Source: Orientallactaga sibirica
Taxonomy: Eukaryota; Chordata; Mammalia; Rodentia; Dipodidae
Assembly (NCBI GenBank): GCA_036365145.1
Contig: JAEOAD010000029.1
Location: 20,693,001-20,757,000 of the forward strand
Length of the DNA stretch: 64,000 nt
Direction of reading: 5' to 3'
In this document: positions 23,618 to 36,796 of the stretch, piece after piece
Position numbering within the stretch: the stretch's first letter is position 1
Layout of the letters: each line of letters opens with the position of its first letter
Program-made: the position numbers and the translations under genes
Notes under the pieces: generated by a model
The model's database searches: none
What the model saw: the letters and a program-made list of their open reading frames with translations, nothing else
What the model was told of the DNA's origin: nothing

Positions 23618-23665
23618 TAATAATAATAATAATAATAATAATAATTATTATTATTATTATTATTG
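23618..23665. repeat. (AAT)n-(ATT)n self-complementary microsatellite
   Basis: About nine AAT units are directly followed by about seven ATT units, giving a near-perfect inverted repeat of some 20 bp per arm with no spacer. Confidence 0.93.
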
Positions 23666-25405
23666 TTTTGGTACTTCCTCTTGACTTAGAGGGCTTATTT
23701 TAGAAAATATCTGTAATTATAAATTATTCTCTGTCTTTGACGTGAAAATGCAAGGAGGGTCTTTCTTCAGGACCTTGTGATGTAGGATTTTGGGTCCAGG
23801 GAGACATTAAATTCCATAAAGATGCAGGACATACCACCCCTGTGGACTTCAGCTTTTGGATCCTTATTCAAATTAGCAAATAATTAAAAATTAAAAAAAA
23901 TCTGAGAAGAGAAATCTTTAAATTATGAGTTTTGTTTTAGAGAGGATTAGGATCCAGAGGGGATAGTAACTGAAAGGCTCGTGCCATTAGGAAATAATCT
24001 CCTTGCCTGGCTGGAAAGGAGAATGAGAGATGGATAGAATCCCCATCACAGAGAACTCTCCTATAAAATGCCTTGCACACACACACACACAGAGAGAGAA
24101 GGTAAAACATGAGAGTACAAGCCAAAAGATCACCTTCACCTTCACCTTGACATACAGGGTGAGAAAAGGCAAAAAGGTTGGATAGTGAAGGACACAGGGC
24201 TTAAAGACAGATCACCTATGTAGTAAAACAACATCCAGAAACAAAATACATGTAGAAAGGAAGCAGAAATCACCCAGGCCAAAGGAAACCCTCCACCTTT
24301 CCGGCCAAGCTGGGAAGAAGTAGAGTTTACCAAAACAAGAAGAGAAAGGTGGGGGAGAGGGAGAAAGAGAGAGAGACACCAGGAAAATGAAGGGCCAAGG
24401 AGATTTGCACACACATCCAGGACCATTTATTGATTAAACGTTTAATTAGGATGAGCCCCATCTTCATATTGCCTGCTTCATAGGTGGACTCAAGAGGTGA
24501 ACCCAACAGGAGCCAGCCCACCCAGGTGTGTTGAGCTGAAGATGCAGCAGTAAGTAGCTATTGAGGAATTACTTTTAGCCATCTTGGATGAGACTTGATG
24601 AGATGCCGATTCTAGTCCTGCCATGGCACACAAGGTGACATCCATGTTCTCCTTGGGCCTTGGTCCCCCACTGACTGTCTATAAAAAAGCTATCTTGATG
24701 CTGTTTCTCCTTCACTGGGAGCCAACTCTCTGAAATGTAATTGACAAGAGAGGGTTGTGGAAGAAAGAATATGAGCAAAGTACATGACATCCATGTATGA
24801 AAATGTTGTAATGAGTCCAATTTTCTATACTAATGAAGAAATTAATTAAAACCAAGAATAGTAATCCTAATACCTAGCCTCTGTGGGAGAGATAAGGCAG
24901 GATTTCATAAAAGATAATTAGCCAACATTAATCTATTCACATTTACCTACCTCACAGCTAACTGACCACTGGCACTTTTCCATCCCATCAACCCAGCATT
25001 AAAAATCCTGCCTTTTGTTTTAAAGAGTTGAATTAATTTGTCTGCCGTGTTCAACATACTTAACCCTTATTGCAATAATCTTAAATAAAGTCTTCCTTGA
25101 GTATTTAAATGTCACAGTTTTTCTTTTATAAACAAAGATCTCCATTTGTGATACAGAATTCCGGGTTACATGTTCTATAATTTAGGCTCTATCCTTAGCT
25201 CCCTGTACTCAATCTAGTCTCATCTAATTGAAATCTTCACTGAGTTTTCTCCTGTTCCTCTAATCTACTTAAAGAGCTGCATTCTTCCTAATGATTATAA
25301 GAAATTGGACTAATTTAGGCAACATTTATTTTGTATATTGATGTTTTCATTTGTGTGCAGGTGTGTGTAGGTGTGTGCCTGTATGCATGGGGGCCAGAGG
25401 GCAAT
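23666..25405. other. Unique sequence with a short (AC)n
   Basis: (AC)n at 24075-24092. GA-rich stretch at 24340-24376. No gene or named repeat recognised. The segments at 23935-24070 and 24395-24535 resemble LTR-like sequence only vaguely. Confidence 0.45.
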
Positions 25406-25664
25406 GTTAGGTGTCTTCTTCAATAACTTTTAAATTACACCACATTTTTTGACCAGGTCTCTTAATGAACCTAGATCTCACAATTTATCAAGACTATTTT
25501 AAGATACTGAGCCCCAGGAAGTCTTCTGTCTCTACCACCTCACCATTGTGACTATTAGTGCATGCAACCAGGCCTGGTTCTTTTGTGGTAATGAGGATCC
25601 AAACTCGGGTTGACATACTTACATGAAAGGCACTTTTCCAAATAAACTATGTACCCAGCACCAC
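25406..25664 (-). repeat. B4-like SINE
   Basis: Reverse-complement B4: GACCAGGTCTCTTAATGAACC, ACTGAGCCCCAGGAAGTC, CATGCAACCAGGCCTGG and CCAAACTCGGGTTGACATAC. Confidence 0.65.
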
Positions 25665-26126
25665 CCCACCCCCAGGCCATCCACCGTTTCTAAAACAGAA
25701 TGTCTCACTGGCCTGAAACTCACCAAGGGATCCACCAGGCAACATTTCAACTAGCCAGAGAGAGGCCCTGGATCTCTTTATTATTGTTCCTGTGGGAATT
25801 AATTCCTTACCATCCATTTCTTTAGGAAGTATTTCTTATGCATATTTATGTCATGTTATGATAATGCTCAGGTATCCACTACCAAACCTAAACAGATTTG
25901 CAATAAGGTATATGTTTGGTAAATTGAGATATTTTATAATCTCTTACAGATTATGCATTTATAAGGAGTAAATTCTTAATCTACAAAAAATGAGAACATA
26001 ATTATGGAACTAAGTTGGTCAATGGGTGGGGGACATGAGGGAGGCAGGTTGGATAAAGATCATCCTAGGACCCATGGTATTCCCAACATTGTGCTTGATT
26101 GTCCCACTTAGAAATTATTTTCTTTT
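25665..26126. other. Unique sequence
   Basis: A short C-rich stretch (25660-25675) and otherwise nothing I can name. Confidence 0.45.
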
Positions 26127-27455
26127 TTTTCTTTTTTGATTTTTTTAATTGACAGCTTCCATAATTATAGACAATAAACCATTATAAAAGCTGGGTGTGG
26201 TGGCACACGCCTTTAATCCCAGCACTCGGGATGCAGAGGTAGGAGGATCGCTGTGAGTTCGAGGCCACCCTGAGACTACATAGTGAATTCCAGGTCAGCC
26301 TGAGCTAAAGTGAGACCCTACCTCGAAACCACCCCCCCAAAAAAATAAAAAAAAATAAACCATTATAATTCCTCCCCTCCCATGTTCCCTTTGCAACTCC
26401 ATTCCCTATCATATTCCCTCCCCCTCTCAATCAGTCTTTTATATTTATGTCATCATCTTTTCCTCCTATTATGATGGTCTTGTGCAGGTAGTGTCAGGCA
26501 CTGTGAGGTCATGGATATTCAGGCCAATTTGTATCTGGAAGAATACATTGTAAGCAGTCCTACCCTTCCTTTGGCTCTTAAATTCTTTCTGCCTCCTCTT
26601 CTGCAATGGACACTGAGCCTTGGAAAGTGTGATAGAGATGTTTCCGTGTTGAGTACTCCTCTTCCATTTCATCTCAGCACTATGGTGCCTTCTGAGTCAT
26701 CCCAAGGTCACCACCATCTGAAAAAAAGAAGCTTCTCCAACCAAAAGTGAGAAGAGAATTAATACATGGCTATGAACATTAAGATAAATGCTTACCAGAC
26801 AGTTTGGTGAGCATAATATATACATTTAGCCAGACACCAGCAGACTTTACACCCGTAGGGAAACCAAGAGCCTCAGCAATAGCTTGTAATGTTTTCGGGA
26901 CATCAGGGACCTCTCTGGCCAACAACTCACTGGAAGGTATCCCATCCCTGAAAAATTTCTAGGAAAAAGCTATGGCTTCTGGGTGTGACATTGTCCAAAA
27001 AAGTAGGTTTCCATATAACTTATTCATACCTTCTTAGATTTTGATTAGCCCTCCCCCACTTTTCCTTTACTCCATCTCTTCCTCTGACCTTACTTAGGCC
27101 TTTCTGCCCCCAGTAATATATTTTTCTACTTACATATATACAATACCATCCTATTAAGTTCCCCACCCCTCCCTTTCTATTCCCTTTATATCCCCTTTTC
27201 TAGCTTACTGGCCTCTGCTACTCAGTTTTATTCCAACTCACATAGAAGTCAAATAATTTGTAGCTAAGAGAGACATATGAGAGAGAACATGCTATGTTTG
27301 GCTTTCTGGGCCTGGGTTATCTCACTAAGTATAATCCTTTCCATATCTATCCATTTTCCTGAAACTTTCATAATTTCATGTTTCTTTACTGCTGATTAGA
27401 ACTCCATTGTATAAACGTGCTACATCTTCATTATCATCAGTTGAAGGACATCTTC
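26127..27455 (-). repeat. L1 3' end (ORF2 tail and 3' UTR)
   Basis: Reverse complement of the same L1 3' UTR family as at 19858-21234. Shared segments include GGATATTCAGGCCAATTTGT, GCCAACAACTCACTGGAAGG, and the ORF2 end CCATATCTATCCATTTTCCT. A T-run at 26128-26157 is the inverted A-tail. A B1 has inserted near that tail. Confidence 0.85.
26188..26353 (+). repeat. Full-length B1 SINE with 15-bp target duplication
   Basis: An intact B1: AGCTGGGTGTGGTGGCACAC, box-B-like GAGTTCGAGGCC, ACTACATAGTGAATTCCAGG, GAGACCCTACCTCGAAACC and an A-rich tail. Flanked by AATAAACCATTATAA at 26173-26187 and 26354-26368. It keeps CpG sites that other copies have lost, so it is among the youngest B1s here. Confidence 0.95.
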
Positions 27456-28290
27456 TTAAAGATGGCTGCATTTGTCACTCATGGTCTGGATTCATGTTCC
27501 TAGAGTATGCTAATCCTCTGAATTTATTTCTCTTATTTTCTATGAGAAGGAAATGAGAGTGATTATCAGTGTGGCATTTTGTTGATTAAACTGAATTTCC
27601 ACAGCAATGTAAGTCAAAAATATTCCCCCAAGAGCACTTCTAATAGCCTATCATTCATATTTAAGGGAAAATATAGGAGAGAAAAAATAAAACTACATTT
27701 TGTAACAGGAAGATAAAATTCATTGTGCTCAAGTATTGAAAACATAAAACTTTCAAAACCCACTGTCATCAAATAGCTTGGCTCTATAGGAGTAACCGTT
27801 CCCTGATTGAAAAAGCAATTAACTCTTTCAGACCTCTAAGGAGGACAACGTTGTTTATCACTCCTCTTTGGATCAGATTTGAGGTGTTTAGGGATATAAT
27901 GCATCCAATTATCTCTCTTTGGAGTTGTTTTCTATTTTAGGAAGTCTTTTGATGTTTTATGACACATTTTATCCAAAGGAAAGAGGAAAATGCACTGTAA
28001 ATATTTGGGTGTTTCACACTGATAGTATCTATGTGCTTTCACCAAATGGCTTTGGCAAGCTTTCACAGCATAATAACTGTGCACTACCCACAGTACCAAG
28101 GACAATGAAGCAGGAACTTTGCAGATCAGTAATAAACCCAGCTATTGCTCAAACCCTTGAAGACTAAATAAAGCAATCCTTTCAGAATTTTAAATATTAT
28201 AATTACAACTTATTACAGCATCAGCCAGTAGGTAAGTGAAAAATGGTTTTTGGTTTAATAATTGACAACATAGGATTCAGAATCATATAG
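27456..28290. other. Unique sequence
   Basis: An 82-codon plus-strand frame at 27919-28167 has no recognisable motif. No repeat named. Confidence 0.45.
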
Positions 28291-28294
28291 GGTA

Positions 28295-28475
28295 CATGAA
28301 ATCACATTCCAACTTCATCATTTTATCTTTGGGTGACCTTGGGTAGTCTACTCTCTTTAAGCTGGTTTTATTGCTCATAAAACAGGCTTATTGAAATTTA
28401 CCACAGAGTATACTATTTAGAGATCTGAGGTGACATCTTAAAATAGTATATGATGCATTGTAGATATTTTATAAT
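28295..28475 (+). repeat. MIR
   Basis: GGGTGACCTTGGGTAGTCTAC, CTCATAAAACAGGCTTATTG and the following segment match the MIR core in forward orientation. Confidence 0.75.
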
Positions 28476-29115
28476 TATATCATTGGCAGATTTTATTGTG
28501 ATGGTAGTGTAATAAGGTTATTCTGAGTTTTCATTAGAGAAACTGGATTGGGAAATATATTATGTATAGATAACTGTATTTCACAAGAAGCAATTTTGAG
28601 CCCTACCTTACACAATAATGGAATAAAACTGAGAGTTCAAGTTCTTCCTAATACCTTTCATCGAGGAAAGCAGAGAATCAGTAAATCTCACTTGCCAATA
28701 GTTAGCACACATGACCTTTAAAAACAGAATTCATGTCAAGATTATCTGAGCCTTATCGGGATTCTTAGGGGGTAGAAAAATAACAGCCAGAGTAAAAATA
28801 TGAATTCTGAGAAAAGAATTAAATACACTGTATTTAATTAAGATATTTTCTCTCTGATAATGAGTCCACAAGAGTAAAGACAGATTAGGAACAGCATGGA
28901 AGGCTCCACAGATGAGCACAGCTACACTTTGTGCATGATAGGCAAGGTGACCATGGAAGCACAGTCTAAAAATATCTGTAAAATTTCTGTAACCACCTCA
29001 CTATTACAAAAAGCAATGTCTCATTTCTTTCAGACCACGAAGTCTCAGCCACTCTTAGCCACAGCTGTGTTGGTGGAACTGATCTCATAAGAAACCAAAT
29101 GAGAGGCTAGAATAG
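28476..29115. other. Unique sequence
   Basis: No gene or repeat recognised. Confidence 0.45.
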
Positions 29116-29350
29116 CAGTCAAAGGCACAGGCTCTCACAAAAGACTTGTCTAGATTCAGTTTTCACTTTGTCATTCGGTAGAAGTAATACTTTGAACCCT
29201 CCCTGTTTTCTCTACAACAACAAAACAAAAAAATATATAAAAAGAGCAATAAATGTTGATCGTGATTGGCAATTGTGAGCATGAATGAACTGATATAAAA
29301 AGGACACTCAGAAAAGTGCCTAACATATAGTGCAAGCTCTTAAGATTTAG
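29116..29350 (+). repeat. MIR
   Basis: CTAGATTCAGTTTTCACTTTG, a TTGAACCCTCCCTGTTTTC segment, then the 3' part AAAAGTGCCTAACATATAGTG. Interrupted by an A-rich stretch near 29217-29240. Confidence 0.7.
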
Positions 29351-29524
29351 TTATTTTTCATCTGCAGTGTATTCTTACTTTCCTTGTCCCTTTATGTCAA
29401 CATTAATAGATTCCATGGTTTACCAGGTAGCTACAATGATCACTATAATTTTTCTTTCCTTTTTTCATCCCTACAGTTAATAATTTAGACATTTCTCCAA
29501 AACACTTGCTAATTTTCAGTTAAG

Positions 29525-29776
29525 TTCCTTTTATTTATTTAATTTTATGTACAGTAAATGGTATTGAGTTTCACATTGGCATTTTCAAACAAATTTGTTT
29601 CTGCTGATTCTCCTCCCCAATCCATATCCCCCAATCCTCTGTCCCTGACTTGCACCCTCTATTCCCCATAGCCTCCTTTCTAATTTCATGTTACACATTT
29701 TTTTATTGTCCTATGTCCAACTTCCTCAACATTTTTCCTCCCTCTTGAGGCCATCTTTGTAGTGTAGTTTCATAAC

Positions 29777-29812
<36 letters not shown>

Positions 29813-29990
29813 CCAGAATCTGCATATAATAGTGAACATGTGATATTTATTCCTTCTGTGTCTGGGACACTTCACTTAATACAGTACTTTGTAGAGGCAT
29901 CCAAGATCTTTCTCTATGTATAATAATATTTGTGTTTAGTTTAATCCATGTTCATTTCCACATTTATCTACACAACACCAGTGTTGAAAT
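29525..29990 (-). repeat. L1 3' UTR-like fragment
   Basis: T-rich, pyrimidine-biased minus-strand L1 3' UTR style: AGTAAATGGTATTGAGTTTC, CCTCCCTCTTGAGGCC, then the ORF2-end type GACACTTCACTTAATACAG. Contains (AC)n at 29779-29811. Confidence 0.6.
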
Positions 29991-30211
29991 CAGCTGATGA
30001 TCCAAGTGAATTTTCTATACAGAGAGTTATCATGCTTTCTTACTGTCTCATTTTTACTATGAACTCATGTTACTAAATTATAAGCAGTCCCTGTCCAATA
30101 CAGTCCTCAAATGTTCATGTGATTCCTATTTATTTGTTGATCCAGAAGACTTATTGCATATTAAGAACTCAAAGCAATATAAAACTTATGGTACTGGCTA
30201 ATAAAATTGGC

Positions 30212-31355
<1,144 letters not shown>

Positions 31356-31505
31356 ATAAAGGCATAATGGTACAAACCTGCAATTCCAGCACCTAGAAGA
31401 AAGAGACAAGAGGATTTTCATAACTGTAAGGCCAATATGATCTACATAGTGACTTCCAGGCCAGCTACATCTACAAAGCAGGAGCACTGTCTGTATTCAA
31501 AACCT
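31356..31505 (+). repeat. Diverged B1 SINE
   Basis: TAATGGTACAAACCTGCAATTCC head, ATCTACATAGTGACTTCCAGG, then GAGCACTGTCTGTATTCAAAA. Clearly old. Confidence 0.7.
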
Positions 31506-31904
31506 TAAATAAAATATGTAAGTGGGTTGCCTGTCCTTTTCAAGCATGGAAAACAAAAACAGTATATTAAAAATAAATTTATAGACATGATGACAACATG
31601 GATATGAATTGAGTTTCTTTTTTTAGTTTTCAGGTATTTATTACTATCTATTATAATCATTATTGTATTATTTTGAGATAATCTCATGTCCAGGACAGCC
31701 TCAAACTCATCATAACCTTGAACATCTCATCCTCCTTCCTGATAGCTCCTAAAGGTTAAAATTGCATAAACATACACACAAGACATATACTTAGTTTCAT
31801 GCAGCGCTGGGGGTTGAACCCAGGGCTTCATACATGATGCCAAGTGAGCTTAACCTTTAGTCCTAAGTACTAAATTGCTAGATATTAGTTATACAATTAT
31901 TTTT
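31506..31904. other. Unique sequence with a possible SINE trace
   Basis: A segment GCGCTGGGGGTTGAACCCAGGGC (31804-31826), flanked by CATACATGATGCC and GTGAGC, looks like a decayed reverse SINE head. It is too weak to name. Confidence 0.35.
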
Positions 31905-32036
31905 TCCCCTTTGAAATAGGGTCACACTCTAGCCTAGTCTGACTTGGAACTCATTCTGCAGTTCTGTGCTGACCTCAAATTCATAGCAACCCTCCCAAAT
32001 ATTGGTATTAAAGGAGTGCACCACAATGACTGGTCT
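31905..32036 (-). repeat. Diverged B1 SINE
   Basis: Reverse-complement B1: TAGTCTGACTTGGAACTCAT and ATTGGTATTAAAGGAGTGCACC. Confidence 0.75.
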
Positions 32037-33060
32037 AGCTATAAATATTTATAAGGTGCAATATTATATTCCCTTTTCACCATTGTATTAAGAATGATAT
32101 TCAAAAATAAATAATATATAAATTTATGATGATATTCATTTCACTTTGTATATAGAACTAGTTTTAAATGCATAGATGTAAGAGATAGGTATCAAAATAT
32201 TATCTTACTACAGACAACATAATAAGTGGAAGAGGGCAGAATGAATATTCTCTCCAAACCATAGTCCCAAAAGATAATCCCCAGATATGTGAGCTGTGCA
32301 TGACTGACTGGTTCCTTTTGCCAGTTTCCACAGTCAAATAAACCAACCATTATTTCATGGAAAACCATGAGTAGATGTAAAGCAGAAAAAAAGGGGGGGT
32401 TGAAATGTTGAAAGTAAAGTTGTCTGACCCATACATGAAAACAGGTTCATATTTCTTTGATGAAGGAATATGATTAGTATGAATAAACACATTAGTGAAC
32501 CTTATCAGTGAAAGAATGTTTCCTTTATCAAACTGTTGTTAACTTCTCTGTTCCTTGATAACTGTCTCTCTAGAGATTCCTCAAATTCATCCACATATAG
32601 TAATATTCCATTAGGGAATGGCAAAGTCATCTAACCCTATCCAGAGTGGTTTATATAGCAAAACTTTATTATCAAACTTTTCAACAGTGGGAGTGATACC
32701 ATGTCCTTTATAGCTTCTAAAGTTCTTTGAGTCTAGATAAATATTTGCTCATGGGAATCATTCTGATACTTTGCACTTTTGTAGAAAATTTTTTAAAAAT
32801 TTTTTTAAAACTCCTTGAATATTCCAGAATTAACCAGCTTCCCTTCATATTAGTTTCCCATGAGTCTGTGTGCTTCCAAGATTCTTTCTGACATATTAAT
32901 TAGGGACGTTGAAATACTGAAATAAAAGCATCTACTGTACCCACTTACTTCTCTCCAGTTAGAAGTACAAACTGTTAAGGGAATATAAGGGACTACCTGT
33001 AGAGAGATGCCTTGCAGTCCATTGGAAGAGCTTCTCTTCATTGAACACCATGTGGGATAC
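32037..33060. other. Unique sequence
   Basis: No gene found. The segment 32240-32370 could be the end of an old LTR (AGATATGTGAGCTGTGCATG, then AAATAAACCAACC) but its start is not visible. Confidence 0.4.
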
Positions 33061-33407
33061 TGTAGCATAAGCTTCAGGTTCACTGAGATGAACTTCCAAA
33101 CCAGGCACCATTATGGAAGAAGATATTTATTGAAGCTTATAGATCCAGGGCAAGTTCCATGGCAGAAGAAGCTGGCCTGCTTTCACAGGACCAAATACAG
33201 AGAGAGAAGCCAAAAGCTACACAGCACAGCACATTTCAGGAACTCCAGCTAGGCACACTTTGCATATCTTTAGATTGAAATCTTAATTCCACCACCACAC
33301 CTTAAGATCTGCCCAGTGACACTGCCTCCAGCCAGGTGGCTGCAGATGCAAACTACAAACTAATAAAACACTGAATATATTGGGGGCCATCTATTCAAAC
33401 TACCACA
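33061..33407 (-). repeat. Solo MaLR LTR
   Basis: Same family as the LTRs at 6576, 8198 and 21235 with internal deletions (347 bp). TGTAGCATAAGCTTCAGGTTC at left, ACTACCACA at right. Flanks GATAC (33056-33060) and GGTAC (33408-33412) agree at four of five bases. Confidence 0.9.
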
Positions 33408-33990
33408 GGTACTAACTGGCTCCTCTGGTATGCTCATCACTGGACCATGCCAGAATTTAATATGGTGATGGCCATGCTAAGAAGCAATAAATAAAATTTA
33501 TATTTAAGAAATAAATATGAATGCCAATATATAATACAAAATTTGTGTTTTAACAAAATAAACATTTAAGAATGCTGATCTAAGGCTGAATTCTCACTTT
33601 GTTATGTTACTGACATTAAATGTCTCACAATCTAATGGTGCCATAGACTGATGACCAAAAAATTGAAGATCAAAACCATAATATAAGCCAACCCACTTAA
33701 CTTTACATTCTCTTATATTTTCCCTAAGACACTGAAAACTTTAACACATAACCCAAAAGAGCATACATTGTTTTACTGTGTCATAAATTATACTAAATTG
33801 TGATATTTCTGATGTCTTTTCCACTTCGCACATTTCTGTTCTCATTTCCGATATGCCATGCTTTTCTCAGTTACATATGGCATGGTAATTACTGTCAATG
33901 ATAAACTACCTACTAATATTTCTAGCACTATTTCAAATCCTGTTGAACACCAATCTCTTCACAAAGTTTATGGGTTATATCTTATTTTTG
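33408..33990. other. Unique AT-rich sequence
   Basis: Nothing recognised. Confidence 0.45.
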
Positions 33991-34140
33991 TTTACTTTTC
34001 AAGGGAGGTTCTCACTGTAGCCCACGCTGACCTGAAATTCACTATGTAGTCTAAAAGGCTGGCCTTGAACTCACAGTGATCCTTCTACCTCAGCCTCCTG
34101 AGTGCTGGGATTAAAGGCATGCACCACCCCACTTGGCTTA
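33991..34140 (-). repeat. B1 SINE
   Basis: Reverse-complement B1: CACGCTGACCTGAAATTCAC, GAGTGCTGGGATTAAAGGC and GCACCACCCCACTTGGC. Confidence 0.9.
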
Positions 34141-34894
34141 TACCATTGACCCAAGTCATATTTATTTCTTTTTTGATTCAGTTGAATCATAAATGAAGTA
34201 GTTTGTTTTAGATGTGTACAGTAGAACATACATTATAACAAACCTAGTATAAACTGCATATAAACTAAGCAGTGCAATGTATCTGTAAGCATAGACAACA
34301 TGGTAGAAATAACACATTAAACACTAATTGTGTTGCCATATTTGTGGTAAGACTACCAATTTAAAAATAAATGTACTACTTCTACTTTAACAGATACATA
34401 TGTTATGTAATGTATTATTTTAATATAAATTGTATATATATATACAATATTTAAACAATATGATATATGAATGTATACATATTTTTCAATAAAATTTTGA
34501 AATTAGGTATTATAAAACATGACATAAATTTTATTTCATTATTATTATTGATTATATCCATTAGCATGAAACACATAGATAGGGTTTATAAATGACAACA
34601 AATTCACTTCTATAATTTCTCTTTTCATCTTCATTTGTCTTGCCCAGAATAAGTACATACAGATTTTTTTGTTTTTGTTTTCTTCTCTAGCATATAAAGT
34701 GGATAAAATTATATTTCTAATGAGAATCATAGAGCATGTCAAAGCATATATATTCAAATTAATGTGATGTTCAGTTATTTAAACCATACATACTTAGCAT
34801 CCTAGCTGAGCAATCTCAACAGATATAACAATATTTATTTTTATGTGTATAATTATTATTGGTAACCTTAATATATGAACATACTACAAACTGC
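34141..34894. other. Unique, very AT-rich sequence
   Basis: Short (TA)n at 34433-34446. No gene or repeat recognised. Confidence 0.45.
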
Positions 34895-36095
34895 TTGTTT
34901 TCCTACAGGTTATCCTTTGTTGACCTCCCCCCCCACCCCGTTCCCATCCTGATCCCCCTGATGGTCCTCCTCAGTGGGGGAGTCTGTAATCACTATGATG
35001 TCATGAATATAATAGTTCCTGTCAGGAAGACAATGCTTCTTAGTACACTTTCCCTTTCTGTGTTACACCTCCCCAGGCTATGGCTCTTACATTCTTTCTG
35101 ACCCTCATATGCAATGTCCCCCTGAGACTTGGAAGGTTTATGAGAAGTCTCCTTTAGTAGTTGAACTCCCAGCAGCCACTAATTTTCTGCTTGGATGCAT
35201 TTTGAGTCTCTTCTGTCTATCATCATCACATTGGAGAAGGATCTCTGGCTACCAGTGAGAGTAGCACTTGTATTTAATGGGCACTTCCTCTGTAGTGTTT
35301 CCTGTGCCCTGGTCTGTATGATAGAGATGACTCCTCCATGGTTAGACATTTGACTTTCTTTCTCTTGTCATTTTAAACAGTCTTGGATCTCTTTGGTATT
35401 CATTCAATCTGTAAAAAGCAGATTATTTCACCAAGAGTGACAATAGCATTGATTAAATGGGTAAACATAGACATTTACAAGGCTTTTTGATGGGCATAAC
35501 TCTTCATTTGGTCAAGGAGCAGTGAAAGTTTCCCTCTTGCCTCTATGATCTTCTAAGCCATATGTACTAGGCATGAGTTACCTTTCACTGAGTGGGCCTT
35601 ACATACAATCAGAAAGCAGTTGATTACCACCACAGCCTCTGTGATACTATTACACCAGTGTGTACATCTTCGCCTGGCTGGTTGATTTTGTATCTTGCAG
35701 GATCCATTGTGTTCCATTCCAACACTATGAGAGTTAGCCTGCTGTGAGATGACCCCCATCTCAGTTCCACCTTGATTTATCAATATTCTGTTCCAGCATA
35801 TGAGAAAAAAGATGCAGCATTAGTCTTTCTGAGCCTGTGTAACTTCACTTAGTATGATTTCCAGCTCCTCTACTTTCTTTTGAATTTCTTAATTTCACTT
35901 TTCATTACTACTGAATAGAACTCCATTTTGTATATTTACCACATCTTCACTCATATGTTGATGGGAATTTGGGATGATGATATTTTCTGGCTACAATAAA
36001 TAAAGTAGCCACAAAGATGTCTGAGCAAGTATATCTATAGTAAAGTGCAGGGTATTTTAGGTATATGCTTAAGTGTAGTACAACTGGGTAAAATG
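34895..36095 (-). repeat. L1 3' UTR and ORF2 end
   Basis: Reverse-complement L1. A pyrimidine-rich 3' UTR (CTCCCCCCCCACCCC at 34925) leads to the ORF2 C-terminal end (ACTGAATAGAACTCCATTTTG near 35911, then CATATGTTGATGGG). This is a different and older subfamily from the 3' UTR at 26127-27455. Confidence 0.75.
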
Positions 36096-36264
36096 ATTTT
36101 TTTTTTTTTTTTTTTTTTGGTTTTTAGAGATAGGGTTTCACTCTAATCCAGACTGACCTGGAATTCACTATGTAGTCTCAGGGTGGTCTCGAACTCATGG
36201 CGATCCTCCTACCTCTGCCTCCTGAATGCTGGGATTAAAGGCATGCATCACCACATGCAGCTGA
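36096..36264 (-). repeat. B1 SINE
   Basis: A T-run (36100-36118), then reverse-complement B1 ending GCATGCATCACCACATGCAGC. It splits the L1 copy. Confidence 0.92.
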
Positions 36265-36415
36265 TAGTTCTATTTTTTATTTTGATAAGCCTTCATACTG
36301 ATTCCCATGTATTTAGGAGATATTTCCATCATGTATCCTTCAATTTATTTCTTCAGTTTATTGATGTTTTCGTTGTAGAAATATTTCCCTCCCTGAGTTA
36401 GGGATTGTTGTAGTT

Positions 36416-36791
36416 TGAATGTCAATGTATGTCCCCCATAGATGCATGTGTTTTTTAAGTTTGTAACTTGAGTCTCCGGTCTCATTGCTGTAGGAGGTAT
36501 TACTGGGGTCAGACCCTGGGATCCAGACCAAAGGTGTGTTTGGGAGTGAATCTGATTCCAACCCAAAGATATGAGAGGTCGAGTCTGTGCTCTGGAGGTT
36601 TGTGTGTGTGCTGGTGCTAGTGTTTTACTTGCTACAGTTTTTCTCTCTGACTGGATCTTTGAAAGGGAGCCAACTTCTTCCACCATTAATGGAATTTCAC
36701 CTAGATCTGTAAGCTTGAAATACATCTCTTCCTCCCATCAAAATGTGTTTGGTTGGATGTTCGTTCCATCACCATGGAGCTGTCTATAATA
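36416..36791 (+). repeat. Solo MaLR LTR with exact target duplication
   Basis: Starts TGTTGTAGTTTGAATGTC and contains GATCTGTAAGCTTGAAATAC. The right end is decayed (GGAGCTGTCTATAATA). Flanked by GGGAT on both sides (36411-36415 and 36792-36796). The plus-strand orientation follows the TGT-GTAGTTTGAAT start and the C-rich U3 style. Confidence 0.82.
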
Positions 36792-36796
36792 GGGAT

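Noticed and set aside
36345..36725. 126-codon minus-strand frame
   Set aside because: It lies within a solo LTR and its flank, antisense, with no known domain.
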